From Clostridium estertheticum subsp. estertheticum (GTDB taxonomy: Bacteria; Bacillota; Clostridia; Clostridiales; Clostridiaceae): a stretch of DNA of 64,000 nt. The position numbers and the translations under genes were made by a program. The notes below the pieces were generated by a model. That model did not search any database and was not told the DNA's origin. It saw only the letters and a program-made list of their open reading frames with translations. The stretch is from positions 3,339,001-3,403,000 of the forward strand of contig NZ_CP015756.1 of the NCBI RefSeq assembly GCF_001877035.1. The letters run 5' to 3'. Shown here in pieces: positions 53,341 to 62,925 of the stretch (within the stretch, counting starts at the first letter, position 1; each line of letters opens with the position of its first letter).

Positions 53341-54249
53341 TCACCTCACCATTTCATGCATAGCACTTAAACATTTGTGCGCTGCTTGTCTTATATTTTC
53401 ATCTAATGTTACTACATATTGCTTATTAAGAAGGCTTTTGTAAACATCCTCTAGGGTAGTTTTCTTCATACTACAGCATGTCATAGGAGATTTTGGAGTT
53501 ATAAATTGTTTATTCGGATTTTTATTTTTAAGCTCATAGAGTATACCTTCTTCCGTTACAACCATATATTTTTGACACTTATCGTGGGTAGCAAATTTAA
53601 TTATTTCCCCTGTACTTCCTATAAAATCAGCTAATTTTCTAATTTCGCGATTACACTCAGGATGCACTAAAATCTTAATCTCTTTATCTGAATTTTTAAC
53701 ATTAATAATTTCATTAGCATCAACAAATTCATGTACGCGGCAAAAGCCATTCCAAAATATCATGTTCTTAACATGAGCTTTTTCATTTATATAATCCCCT
53801 AGGTTTTTATCTGGTATAAATATTATTTCATCACTATTTAATTTATTAACTATTTTTAATGCATTTGAAGAAGTACAACATATATCACTTTCTGATTTCA
53901 CCTCTGCCGTTGAGTTTATATAACATATAACCTTTGCATCCGGATGTTGTTTTTTTAGTTCTCTAACATCTTCTCCATTAATCATATCTGCCATAGTACA
54001 ACCTGCGTCACTATTGGGTAATAACACTGTTTTTTCCGGTGATAGTATTTTTGCACTCTCAGCCATAAACTTTACTCCACAAAATACTATGATTTGCTCG
54101 CTACATTCTTTGGCTATTTTACTAAGATAATAAGAATCTCCCACGAAATCAGCAATTTCTTGAATATTATCATTTTGATAATAGTGTGCTAGAATTATAG
54201 CGTTTCTCTCTGCTTTTAATTTCTGAATTTTTTCTTTTAACTCCTGCAT
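53341..54249 (-). CDS. nadA: Quinolinate synthase
   Basis: 302 residues; condenses iminoaspartate with dihydroxyacetone phosphate using a [4Fe-4S] cluster. Markers: ILAHYYQNDNIQEIADFVGD, FCGVKFMAESAKIL, LPNSDAGCTMADM (Cys84), WNGFCRVHE (Cys170), VHPECNREI, and CCSMKKTTL (Cys258/259). These give the three cluster cysteines. First gene of nadA-nadB-nadC. Confidence 0.95.
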   Translation of the reverse strand: MQELKEKIQKLKAERNAIILAHYYQNDNIQEIADFVGDSYYLSKIAKECSEQIIVFCGVKFMAESAKILSPEKTVLLPNSDAGCTMADMINGEDVRELKKQHPDAKVICYINSTAEVKSESDICCTSSNALKIVNKLNSDEIIFIPDKNLGDYINEKAHVKNMIFWNGFCRVHEFVDANEIINVKNSDKEIKILVHPECNREIRKLADFIGSTGEIIKFATHDKCQKYMVVTEEGILYELKNKNPNKQFITPKSPMTCCSMKKTTLEDVYKSLLNKQYVVTLDENIRQAAHKCLSAMHEMVR

Positions 54250-54273
54250 TACTTATACACCTCTTTCTTTGCA

Positions 54274-54295
54274 TGTATACACTACTGTATATACA
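54274..54295. promoter_or_regulatory. Paired palindromes upstream of nadA
   Basis: TGTATACA (54274-54281) and TGTATATACA (54286-54295), each a perfect palindrome, lie 25-46 bases before the nadA ATG. They could be a repressor site (for example a NiaR/NadR-type factor), but I cannot match a known consensus with confidence. Confidence 0.35.
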
Positions 54296-54352
54296 CTTAT
54301 CTTCCATACCATAGTATCATTTGTGTAATAAGATATCAATCGTTAAAAAATA

Positions 54353-54390
54353 AAAAAACATACCCCTTGATATCAAGAGATATGTTTTTT
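54353..54390. terminator. Terminator between def and nadA
   Basis: AAAAAACATA (54353-54362) and TATGTTTTTT (54381-54390) enclose a second stem CTTGAT/ATCAAG (54366-54377). It ends the def transcript on the minus strand. Confidence 0.8.
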
Positions 54391-54417
54391 ATAAAATTTT
54401 CTAATAAACTTTCAAAA

Positions 54418-54888
54418 TTATTTTTCAGTTAATTCATGTGTTTCTTCAGCTCTAGACATATACATTATTCCTTCTAAGTGATCAATCTCATGACAAAATG
54501 CCCTTGCAAGTAATCCTGTAGCATTATAAGTAACTGGTTTCCCATTAATATTAATTCCTACAACAGTAACATCTGTTGGCCTGTAAACCTCACCCTCATA
54601 TCCTACATAACTTAAGCATCCTTCATAATCCTTCTCATTTCCAGATTGAGCCGTTATCCTAGGGTTTATAATAACTATTGGCTCTCCCTCTTCTTCTCCT
54701 AAATCAATTAAGACAACTCTTTTTAAAACACCTATTTGAGGTGCAGCAAGACCTATTCCATTTCCCTCATAAAGAGTATCCATCATATCATCAACTAAAT
54801 TTAGAATCTTTCTATCTACTTTTCCAACTTTTTCACAAATTGAATTAAGACGTTTGTCACCATATTGTAGTATTTCTCTAACCGCCAT
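54418..54888 (-). CDS. def: Peptide deformylase
   Basis: 156 residues; removes the formyl group from new proteins. The three motifs are GNGIGLAAPQIG, YEGCLSY (Cys metal ligand, with Tyr following Ser) and FCHEIDHLEGIMYM (HExxH). AAGGAG precedes the ATG. It stands alone downstream of a radical SAM gene on the same strand. Confidence 0.95.
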   Translation of the reverse strand: MAVREILQYGDKRLNSICEKVGKVDRKILNLVDDMMDTLYEGNGIGLAAPQIGVLKRVVLIDLGEEEGEPIVIINPRITAQSGNEKDYEGCLSYVGYEGEVYRPTDVTVVGININGKPVTYNATGLLARAFCHEIDHLEGIMYMSRAEETHELTEK

Positions 54889-54934
54889 TTACCTTCTCCT
54901 CCTTTTGTATTAGTACCATCAGGCTCATAAAACT

Positions 54935-56638
54935 TTATTTTAATGTTTTTTCTTCATTAATGAAATAAGATATATCCGTTATGTTTTCAGCTTCACTCAT
55001 ATCAAAAATAAGATAAAATTCGCCTTCACTTATTTGTCCATTGTCCAAAAACTTAATAATGTCTATCTTAAAGTTCTCTAAATGATAATCCGTATATGGT
55101 AGTTCTATATCACCTTTTCTTTGTGAATCCTTTAGATATCTTTCAAAATTTTTACTAGGATCTCTTAAAAGAAAATTAGGCATATACTTTTTCTTATTAA
55201 ACTGCAAATAATCAAACTTAACAATTTCTTTTAAAATCCTATTATCTAAATTGAGATGTTCATCATTAAACTCTAAAAACACTTTATAATAATCCACAGA
55301 TGATATACTTCTGCTTAGATATCCTTTATCATAAAAAAACGTACCTAGGCTTAAATAGAAATCAAATACATTATCAAACTTAGGGATAAAGTATTTTAAG
55401 ATAGTTTTAAATTTACGAGAATTGTAGTATTTATCCACGACCTCTTCAACTCGTTTTAAAAGAATAATTTCCTCATAACTTATATCGCTTGTCTTTAAGA
55501 TCTCATAAGGTGGATATGGAGCATATACCATTCCCCATTTTTCCACTTCATCTTTCATCGGAGCACCTTTTAATATCTTAAGGAACCCAAGTTGTATTTC
55601 ATCCGGCTCTATTGTGTATAAATCATTAAAAGACTTCTTAAATGATTCAAGATTTTCTCCTGGCAGTCCCGCAATTAAATCTAGATGCTGCTTTATATTA
55701 CCATACTTATTTAGCGCAGTAACCTGTTTTTTTATATCCTCAAAAACTACGAATCTGTTTATATTTTTTAATACTTCATTATTTGTAGTCTGCACTCCAA
55801 CTTCAAATTGGAATCTACCCTTAGGAGCTTTTTCTAAAAGTTTAAGTTGCTTATCATTTAGTATATCTGCTGAAATTTCAAAATGAAACGTGGTTTCGGT
55901 ATCTATACTCATTAAATATCCCCAAATACCCATAGCGAATTCATCGCTACAATTAAAAGTTCTATCAACAAATTTTATGAGTTTCACCTTTTTATCTATT
56001 AAAAATTTTAAATCCTTTTTAACCCTTTCTAAATTCATGAACCTAACTCCACGTATAGTTGAAGAAAGACAGTATTTGCAGTTGAATGGACATCCCCTTG
56101 ATGATTCAAAATATATTATTTTATTGTTTAAATCATCATCCTTAGTATAGGGGAACACAATGTTATTTATGTCCATAAGTTTTCTTTTTCCACCATAAAA
56201 TATTTTTCCATTTTCCTTATAGTACAAGCCCTTAACACCTTTTAGGCTAATATTCTCTATCATACATTTTATAAACTCTCTAAATGTTTCTTCTCCTTCT
56301 CCCTCAATTAAATAATCTGAAAGACTATCTTTTAGATAGTTCTCACTATCAAATGATACTTCTGGCCCTCCATATAACAATTTTATATTATTATCTATGA
56401 GTTTGATTAAATTAGATACCTGTTTAACATAATATTTATTCCATATGTAACAAGATAAAACTACAATATCTGCTTTCTCTGATATAATCTCTTCCACAAT
56501 TCTTTCTACTCTATCATTTATAGAAAACTCTCTTATAAGAGAGTCATACGAGAGATCCTCAGTAAAGGCTTTTAAATACCTAATTGCAAGGTTACTATGT
56601 GTAAACCTCGAATTTATTCCAACCAACAATACTTTCAT
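54935..56638 (-). CDS. B12-binding-domain radical SAM protein
   Basis: 567 residues. N-terminal cobalamin-binding-like Rossmann domain (MKVLLVGINSRFTHSNLAIR, DIVVLSCYIWNKYYVKQV, LLYGGPEVSFDSE), then the radical SAM core with SSRGCPFNCKYCLSST ([4Fe-4S] cysteines) and FEVGVQTTNNEVLKNINR. A C-terminal DUF4080-type domain follows (IQLGFLKILKGAPMKDEVEKWG). The base-off His motif DxHxxG is not evident, so B12 use is unproven. Substrate unknown; related proteins include methyltransferases. AAGGAAT precedes the ATG. Confidence 0.88.
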   Translation of the reverse strand: MKVLLVGINSRFTHSNLAIRYLKAFTEDLSYDSLIREFSINDRVERIVEEIISEKADIVVLSCYIWNKYYVKQVSNLIKLIDNNIKLLYGGPEVSFDSENYLKDSLSDYLIEGEGEETFREFIKCMIENISLKGVKGLYYKENGKIFYGGKRKLMDINNIVFPYTKDDDLNNKIIYFESSRGCPFNCKYCLSSTIRGVRFMNLERVKKDLKFLIDKKVKLIKFVDRTFNCSDEFAMGIWGYLMSIDTETTFHFEISADILNDKQLKLLEKAPKGRFQFEVGVQTTNNEVLKNINRFVVFEDIKKQVTALNKYGNIKQHLDLIAGLPGENLESFKKSFNDLYTIEPDEIQLGFLKILKGAPMKDEVEKWGMVYAPYPPYEILKTSDISYEEIILLKRVEEVVDKYYNSRKFKTILKYFIPKFDNVFDFYLSLGTFFYDKGYLSRSISSVDYYKVFLEFNDEHLNLDNRILKEIVKFDYLQFNKKKYMPNFLLRDPSKNFERYLKDSQRKGDIELPYTDYHLENFKIDIIKFLDNGQISEGEFYLIFDMSEAENITDISYFINEEKTLK

Positions 56639-56779
56639 TTTTAATTCCTTCCTTAACTCATCTATTTTGTACAGTATACAATATTAGTTTGCATAAAAGC
56701 AATTATATCCTAGTCGCTTTTATGATTAAGCAGTAGATTTCACATTAAATGAGTTTTGTAATAATACAAAAAAATCAAA

Positions 56780-56818
56780 AGCCTTACTGGACAACTCAAA
56801 GATATGTCCAGAGAGGCT
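56780..56818. terminator. Hairpin between the methyltransferase-like and radical SAM genes
   Basis: AGCCTTACTGGACA (56780-56793) pairs with TGTCCAGAGAGGCT (56805-56818) apart from a 2-base internal loop. A-runs lie on the left side, which is the T-run for minus-strand transcripts. Confidence 0.65.
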
Positions 56819-56851
56819 AATAAATCTTTAACAATGTCTATTAATTTTACT

Positions 56852-57370
56852 TTAATCTTTTCTTTTGACTTTCTTTTTGCATATCATATAATAGACATTG
56901 TCTGAATTTTTTAATGTTACCACCTTAAAATATGGTTCTAAAATTCTCATTGTATTATCTTTAGAACTATTTTTAAATAAATTTAAATCTCTTAAATTTA
57001 TTTGTTTTGTACTTTTATCTGGTAACACAATTTTAATTTCCTTAGTAAAAGTTTTAGCAATTCCTTTATCAATATCCCAAATATATAACATTCCATCAAC
57101 TTTTAAATATTTATATATATCTTGTACCAATTTTCTTTTATTATATGTAAGGTTTATATCACTTAAAGTGAAAAATAGTGCGCAAGTATCATATATGCCT
57201 TCCCCTATTGCCTTCTTTTCCACTTTTCCTTCTACATACTCTACACTACTACTATCATCAACGTACTCTTTGTATATATTATATATGATACCATGATTAG
57301 AAAACCCTATGTCTAGTAGATTTCCTTTAAAAATCTCCTTTTCTAAATTTAATAAAACCTCCTTCTTCAA
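56852..57370 (-). CDS. SAM-dependent methyltransferase-like protein
   Basis: 172 residues. Motif I is NLLDIGFSNHGIIYNIYKEY at about 17-36, followed by a strand with YDTCALFFTLSDINLTYNKR and LKVDGMLYIWDIDKG, the order of class I methyltransferases. It is shorter than most, and motif I has Phe-Ser in place of Gly-x-Gly, so activity is not certain. The start is TTG after GAGGGGG. No partner gene is evident. Confidence 0.72.
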   Translation of the reverse strand: MKKEVLLNLEKEIFKGNLLDIGFSNHGIIYNIYKEYVDDSSSVEYVEGKVEKKAIGEGIYDTCALFFTLSDINLTYNKRKLVQDIYKYLKVDGMLYIWDIDKGIAKTFTKEIKIVLPDKSTKQINLRDLNLFKNSSKDNTMRILEPYFKVVTLKNSDNVYYMICKKKVKRKD

Positions 57371-57458
57371 TTGTTATCCCCCTCTTTATTTAATTTTTAT
57401 AAATACTTATTTAAAAACTATTCTCCAAAAACAAAATAATCCCTCTAAAACAAAGGAA

Positions 57459-58160
57459 TTATTTGTTAATTTCATTATAGAAATTTATCATTAAGCCTGC
57501 AGTAGTCTTTTGTGCTCTCTGCACTATAAGCGTAGATACTTTCCTATATCGCTCTTCCTTGTTTTTTATATGAACATGTGAAATATAAATATCACTTGCA
57601 AATGTTGCATTGTTTTTTATATAATCTTCTATATTATCTTGCTTAATTATTTCATTAAAAATAGGAAACGAATAGTCACTCATTAATCTACCTATAATCC
57701 AAAGTTCAAAATTTCTATGATTTTTAAGTAGTTTATTGTTAACATGTTGAGGAACAGTTGCATCCTGAATCAAATGGCACGCTGCTCCAAAATAAAACAG
57801 TGCTTGCCGTATATCACCGGCTTCTACAAACCTTAACGCACATTTGTAGTATTTGTTAAATTCTGTTAATGCATTCGAAAATCCATATAACCCTGTACCT
57901 GTAATATGATGATAAAAATGATTTGAGCTCTTAAAATCTTGGTCTGCCCAAGTAACCCCATTGTTTAATTCTTTTACATAACTTTTGTAAAAAGTATGAA
58001 CTTCACGGTATCCCTTATTTTTTAATATCTCAATAGCTTGAATATTAATAAATTTGTGAACAATACAATGAGTTTTCATGATTCTTTTTTTAATTGGATT
58101 TATAGTTACCATTAAGCCTTTTAAAGTTTTCCCATATGTAGCTTCAAATTTTTTCTTCAA
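57459..58160 (-). CDS. Zinc-dependent phospholipase C-family protein
   Basis: 233 residues. The trinuclear-zinc pattern of clostridial/Bacillus phospholipase C is clear: HCIVHKF (His31, His35), GVTWADQDF, NHFYHH, then CHLIQDATVPQH (His129-x3-Asp133-x5-His139) and NHRNFE (His148-x3-Glu152). There is no signal peptide and no C-terminal membrane-binding C2-like domain, unlike alpha-toxin, and secretion is not predicted. I choose the TTG at 58160 (AGAGGTG upstream); a GTG at 58169 is possible. Confidence 0.82.
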   Translation of the reverse strand: MKKKFEATYGKTLKGLMVTINPIKKRIMKTHCIVHKFINIQAIEILKNKGYREVHTFYKSYVKELNNGVTWADQDFKSSNHFYHHITGTGLYGFSNALTEFNKYYKCALRFVEAGDIRQALFYFGAACHLIQDATVPQHVNNKLLKNHRNFELWIIGRLMSDYSFPIFNEIIKQDNIEDYIKNNATFASDIYISHVHIKNKEERYRKVSTLIVQRAQKTTAGLMINFYNEINK

Positions 58161-58245
58161 CCTGTTCACCTCTTAACTTAGTATACGCTAAATATGCTCT
58201 AAAAACATGTTTAATTTTACCATAATAATATATACCCACTCTATT

Positions 58246-59544
58246 CTAATCTTTTTTTCTTAAACCAACAAGTATGACCACTATTAAAGTTATAACTATT
58301 GTTAACAAATAGTTATAAAACTTATGTTTTCCGCTGTTTATATTATTATATTGATCTTTTTCCATACTAATTAAATATCCATTTTTAGAATCTAATATTA
58401 TCAAATTATCAAAAAATTTCATGCTAGATATATATGCAACCTCTTCAAAATTTACTTTTTCTTTAAGTGCACTGTTTTTGTTTAGACTATATATACTATT
58501 ATCATTCTTTTCATAAAAATATATACAATCTTTATCCCCCAGTTTTCCTGCCCTGTCTATTGCCAAACTTATTAAGCTACCCACTGATTTATGTTGGTAT
58601 ATTGGCGCAGGTGGATTTATTGTAGGGTGATTATCTAGAATAGCTGGTATAGTCTTATTAAACGAATTTCTGAATTTTGGTGAGCTTATTGGATCACCTC
58701 CAGAGTAATCTGGAAACCCATACCATGAATTTTTTTTAATTTGGTAAATATAATCACTATCACCTTTAACTGGTCTTAATCCTCTCTCCTCCATTCCTCC
58801 AACTGTAACTAATACTTTGCCCTCACTATTAAAATCTATCCCCATCATATTTCTTATACCCCAAGCAAAGTTTCCTTGCGCACCAGTTTTTAAATTATAA
58901 ATTATTATTGATGAATTTCCAATTACATGCTGAGTTATAATTTGTCCCTTTATATTTCTAGTTTGATATGGAACAAATGCTCCTGTTTTTACCCCTCCAA
59001 AGTCCATTCCTTTTATAGTTATACTCTTTGGAGTAATATCATGATTTTGAGGATAATTATCTAACCACTTATTGTCGAGTCCAACTACCCCAGAATTTGT
59101 AGCTGACCCTATAGTAACAAATAAGTAATCCCCATTAATTCGAACCAAACTATTATTATAATCCCCGTAATTCGGTATATTTTTTATTATTTCTTTACTT
59201 TCCTTTGATATTAAATTATATGAATAGACATTTTTACCAGAAGCGTAATACAATATTTTATTTTTGTAATCTAAGCTAGTTATATTTAACTTCTTATTTA
59301 CGAATATATTATACGCTTTTCCTGACTTATCTATGTACTCTATTCTATCTTTAAAAGCAATATAATAATTCCCCTCATTATCTTTAGTAAAATCTACCGA
59401 ATTACTTAATCCCTTATATAAAATTTGTGTTTTAATACTCACATCTTTCACTGTAACCTTATATTCTTTAAAAGAACTTCTCAATGAAAATAGTGCAAAA
59501 GCCATCAAAGCTAAAATAATTATAAATCCAATGGTCTTTTTCAT
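58246..59544 (-). CDS. Membrane-anchored beta-propeller protein (sugar/sorbosone dehydrogenase-like)
   Basis: 432 residues. N-terminal membrane helix at about 5-22 and a C-terminal helix at about 408-427 with a KKD end frame an extracytoplasmic six-bladed propeller. GNFAWGIRNMMGIDFNSEGK, ERGLRPVKGDSDYIYQI and WYGFPDYSGGDP are typical of PQQ-type glucose/sorbosone dehydrogenases. PQQ is not expected in a Clostridium, so it may be a structural or binding propeller. AGGGGGAG precedes the ATG. Confidence 0.78.
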   Translation of the reverse strand: MKKTIGFIIILALMAFALFSLRSSFKEYKVTVKDVSIKTQILYKGLSNSVDFTKDNEGNYYIAFKDRIEYIDKSGKAYNIFVNKKLNITSLDYKNKILYYASGKNVYSYNLISKESKEIIKNIPNYGDYNNSLVRINGDYLFVTIGSATNSGVVGLDNKWLDNYPQNHDITPKSITIKGMDFGGVKTGAFVPYQTRNIKGQIITQHVIGNSSIIIYNLKTGAQGNFAWGIRNMMGIDFNSEGKVLVTVGGMEERGLRPVKGDSDYIYQIKKNSWYGFPDYSGGDPISSPKFRNSFNKTIPAILDNHPTINPPAPIYQHKSVGSLISLAIDRAGKLGDKDCIYFYEKNDNSIYSLNKNSALKEKVNFEEVAYISSMKFFDNLIILDSKNGYLISMEKDQYNNINSGKHKFYNYLLTIVITLIVVILVGLRKKD

Positions 59545-59738
59545 ACTTCTCCCCCTAAATTATAAATCTCTAATCTATATATATTTATATAAGTTCACGT
59601 ATATGTAAAAATTATATGACATTTGTATATTTAATTGTTGTCCATAATCAAATGCATTTAGAATATAATAGTAAAACTTAACATATTAATTATTAATAGT
59701 TGTAATATATTTAAGTTTAACCTCAGGGAGGACCCTTT

Positions 59739-61262
59739 ATGATAAAAGACGATTTCTACAGAGATTCAATAATACTTACAGTTTCAAATTTGGTTGCTGG
59801 CATATTAAGATTTATGTTTTCAATATTACTCTCAAGAAAATTAGGTGCAGAAGGTATGGGCTTATATAGCCTCGTAATGCCTATATACGATTTATTCACT
59901 TGTCTTATTTGCGGTGGTATGGTAACAGCTATTTCAAAAGAATCTTCATCCTATTATGGAATAAATGATTACGGTAACCTTAACAAATCTATACATACTG
60001 CATTAGTTTTTGATTTTGTTTTATCTATATTCATAGCAATTTTAGTATTTTTTTTCTCACCGTATATCAGTACATATATAATAAAAGACCAAAGAACACT
60101 ATACTCCCTTTGGGTCATTTGTCCCGCATTAATTTTTGTTGCTCTATCTTCTATATACAAGGGCTATTTTTATGGTATTTCTAATGTTAAAGTACCCGCA
60201 ATAATAGACATTGTTGAAAAAACTGCAAGAATGGCCATAATCCTTGGGATAATAAATTTCTTTGCTCTAACAAATGTAACTACTACAGTAACTGCTACAT
60301 ATATTTCTTTGTCAATTGGAGAACTTATAAGTTTTATTCTTTTATATGTATTTTATGAAAAGAGCAAAAATAAATTTAAGGTAATTGTAAAAAAAACCGA
60401 AGGAAGGGCTCAACTCTTATTTAATGTTCTTATTGTTTCATTTCCCTTGTGCCTAAATGGGTTTTTAAACACTATAATTTCAGCACTATCGACCCTAATT
60501 GTTCCGGGTAGGCTAGTTCAAGCTGGAATAGAATATACCGAAAGCTTATCTTTAATTGGTAAGTTTTCTGGTATGGCTATGAGTATTGTGTTTTTCCCTT
60601 TTATTATTGTTATGTCAATGTCTACCATGTTAACCCCAGACATTTCTAAAAGTATAAGTAAAAATGATTATAACGCTTTAGAAAATAGAATCCGCGAAGT
60701 AATCAAAATTTCTTTTTTACTAGGAATTTCAACTATGATAATATGTTTATGTATAGGTCCCTCTCTTGGAAAATTATTTTTTGATAGATATGATCTAGGT
60801 GTCTACATCAGACTTGCAGCGTTAAGCGCACCATTCATGTATATGTCTGGCTCGACCTTCGGAATTTTAAATGGACTTGGCAAACAAAAAGCTCTCCTAA
60901 TAAATTCTGTAGTAACCTCTATTGTCGAGTTAGTCTTGCTTTATATACTCCTTGGCATTCCAAGTATTAATATTTTAGGTTACGCCGTAGCACTCCTTAT
61001 AAGTTCTATTTTAAGCGCTATAATGAATATTGTATCAATTAAAGGATGCTGTTATATAAATTTTTCAGGAAGTGAATTTCTAATTGATATTTGTCTTAGC
61101 ATCTTGTTGTATTTTATATTAAAAATTTTAAGTAATACTATACCGGATTGTATTTTTATTACTAAGAACATAATAATTATTGTAACTGGCTTCTCTCTAT
61201 TATTATTTTCTCTAATTCTCACGAAAAAATCAGAAAAATCTAAAGCACATCATACAAGATGA
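59739..61262 (+). CDS. SpoVB-like MOP-superfamily flippase
   Basis: 507 residues, about 14 membrane helices, of the MATE/MOP polysaccharide-lipid exporter fold. Characteristic segments are ILLSRKLGAEGMGLYSLVMP near the N-terminus, IYKGYFYGISNVKVPAIIDI and FGILNGLGKQKALLINSVV. SpoVB is needed for spore cortex precursor handling in Bacillus. CAGGGAGG precedes the ATG. Convergent with a second flippase of the same superfamily. Confidence 0.85.
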   Translation: MIKDDFYRDSIILTVSNLVAGILRFMFSILLSRKLGAEGMGLYSLVMPIYDLFTCLICGGMVTAISKESSSYYGINDYGNLNKSIHTALVFDFVLSIFIAILVFFFSPYISTYIIKDQRTLYSLWVICPALIFVALSSIYKGYFYGISNVKVPAIIDIVEKTARMAIILGIINFFALTNVTTTVTATYISLSIGELISFILLYVFYEKSKNKFKVIVKKTEGRAQLLFNVLIVSFPLCLNGFLNTIISALSTLIVPGRLVQAGIEYTESLSLIGKFSGMAMSIVFFPFIIVMSMSTMLTPDISKSISKNDYNALENRIREVIKISFLLGISTMIICLCIGPSLGKLFFDRYDLGVYIRLAALSAPFMYMSGSTFGILNGLGKQKALLINSVVTSIVELVLLYILLGIPSINILGYAVALLISSILSAIMNIVSIKGCCYINFSGSEFLIDICLSILLYFILKILSNTIPDCIFITKNIIIIVTGFSLLLFSLILTKKSEKSKAHHTR

Positions 61263-61276
61263 TGTGCTTTAGATTT
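61236..61276. terminator. Bidirectional terminator between two flippase genes
   Basis: The arms at 61236-61253 and 61259-61276 are perfectly complementary over 18 bases (AAATCTAAAGCACATCAT) with a 5-base loop. The spoVB-like stop codon lies inside it. Confidence 0.9.
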
Positions 61277-61285
61277 CCATGCTAC

Positions 61286-62914
61286 CTATTTCAGTCTATT
61301 TAAAATAGACTTAGGTATAATCTTTGTAATTCTACTAGGGAATATTTCTAAATCTTCTTTACTTAATCCACCTAGAAGTACTAATGTAAAAAAGTAAGTT
61401 ACTATCGCAAAGACCATAGAAATTAATAGAGCAATAGCATTAGCAAAATATCCTTCCTTAACATAACTAAATATATAATTAAAATTACAATACATTAACT
61501 TTGCAACAATTGCCATAACTACCGATGCCAGTATAGGCTTAATTGCATGACTTAATAATTTTATTTTAACTCTTAGTGTTTTGTTAATCGTAATATAGTT
61601 CAATATCAAAAGTATTGCAAAACTAACTGCATTTCCCATAATAGCACCTAATATATTAATGTTTGGAATTGCTACAAAAATATAATTAGTAATTATTTTT
61701 CCTATCATACCCAAAACTGCATAAATGGTAACTAAGTAAAGTTTTCCAAGGCCTTGAAGAATCGAAGTTTGTATACTAACTACAGCCATAAGTATTATTA
61801 CAACTGACCCATATATAAGTAATCTTCCAACGCTAGAACCGTATTGTATTAAATTAACTACTGGGTAAGCTAAAACTGCAAGTCCAATCGCAGAAGGTAC
61901 TGCAATCAAAAAACAAAGCCTAAAAGCGTAATTAATTTTATCTCTTACAGCCTTTTTATCCCTAATTGCCATCAAACTTGAAATAGATGGCAGAATAGTT
62001 ATAGCAAGTGATGTAATAATGGCTATGGGAATATTTATTAATGTTGTATATTTACCTAATACACCCCATAAAACATTAACCTGTACACTCCCAATTCCAG
62101 CAGCTACCATTCTTGATTTAACTACTCCTAAATCAATTAATAGCCCTGACTGTTGTATTCCTAAACATATTGTCATTGGTACAGCAACACCTAATAACTT
62201 TTTAAATATTTTTTTATTAGTTAATCTTTTTATACCTAACTGATTGTATCCTTTGGGAACTCTAAACACTTTATTTTTTTCATAATAATGAATCATATAA
62301 ATTACAGCAACTAATGCTCCTACTGTAGTACCAACGGTTCCACCTGCTGCTCCGGCGGATACTCCATATTTTATAAAACATGCTGCAAAAACTAAACTAA
62401 ATATAGTATTTGCAACCTGTTCAAATACTTGTGATACCGCAGTAGGGGTCATATTCCCTCTTCCTTGGAAATACCCCCTATAAGCTGATAATATAGAAGT
62501 AAGTAAAACAGTTGGAGCAAGTGCCATAATCGCTAATTTTGCAGTCTCACTATTTGTTAATTTAGATATAGGTACTACCAAAATGAGCATTAAAAGTGAC
62601 ATAACTATTCCTAATACTAAAAGGGAAAATCTAGCTATTTTAAAAGTCTTTACAGCATCCTTATAGTTCCCAAGAGCTATAAGTTCTGATACGATTTTCG
62701 AAATAGCCACAGGAATACCCGCATTTGTCAATATATAAACATATGTAAATATACTGTATGCAGAGTAATATACCCCTAGCCCATCCTCTCCTAAAATTTT
62801 CCCAAGAAAAGGTATATAAAGTAGGGATAAAAACTTAACTGCAAAACCTGCCGCAGATAATATTGCAAAACCTTTCGTGGTAGATTGTTTATTTAACTTT
62901 GCTTTTTCACCCAT
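61286..62914 (-). CDS. MurJ/YtgP-like MOP-superfamily flippase
   Basis: 542 residues with about 14 membrane helices: FAILSAAGFAVKFLSLLYIP, VYILTNAGIPVAISKIVSEL, AYRGYFQGRGNMTPTAVSQV and the YGSSVGRLLIYGS region. The length and the FxGRGNMTPTAxSQ segment fit the YtgP (MurJ-type lipid II flippase) branch of Firmicutes better than SpoVB. AGAGGGTG precedes the ATG. The RluA gene ends 11 bases upstream, so they are co-transcribed. Confidence 0.85.
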   Translation of the reverse strand: MGEKAKLNKQSTTKGFAILSAAGFAVKFLSLLYIPFLGKILGEDGLGVYYSAYSIFTYVYILTNAGIPVAISKIVSELIALGNYKDAVKTFKIARFSLLVLGIVMSLLMLILVVPISKLTNSETAKLAIMALAPTVLLTSILSAYRGYFQGRGNMTPTAVSQVFEQVANTIFSLVFAACFIKYGVSAGAAGGTVGTTVGALVAVIYMIHYYEKNKVFRVPKGYNQLGIKRLTNKKIFKKLLGVAVPMTICLGIQQSGLLIDLGVVKSRMVAAGIGSVQVNVLWGVLGKYTTLINIPIAIITSLAITILPSISSLMAIRDKKAVRDKINYAFRLCFLIAVPSAIGLAVLAYPVVNLIQYGSSVGRLLIYGSVVIILMAVVSIQTSILQGLGKLYLVTIYAVLGMIGKIITNYIFVAIPNINILGAIMGNAVSFAILLILNYITINKTLRVKIKLLSHAIKPILASVVMAIVAKLMYCNFNYIFSYVKEGYFANAIALLISMVFAIVTYFFTLVLLGGLSKEDLEIFPSRITKIIPKSILNRLK

Positions 62915-62925
62915 AAATTCACCCT

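Noticed and set aside
52810-53370. Plus-strand open frame of 186 codons opposite nadB
   Set aside because: nadB is certain on the other strand; the frame has no start signal or family features.
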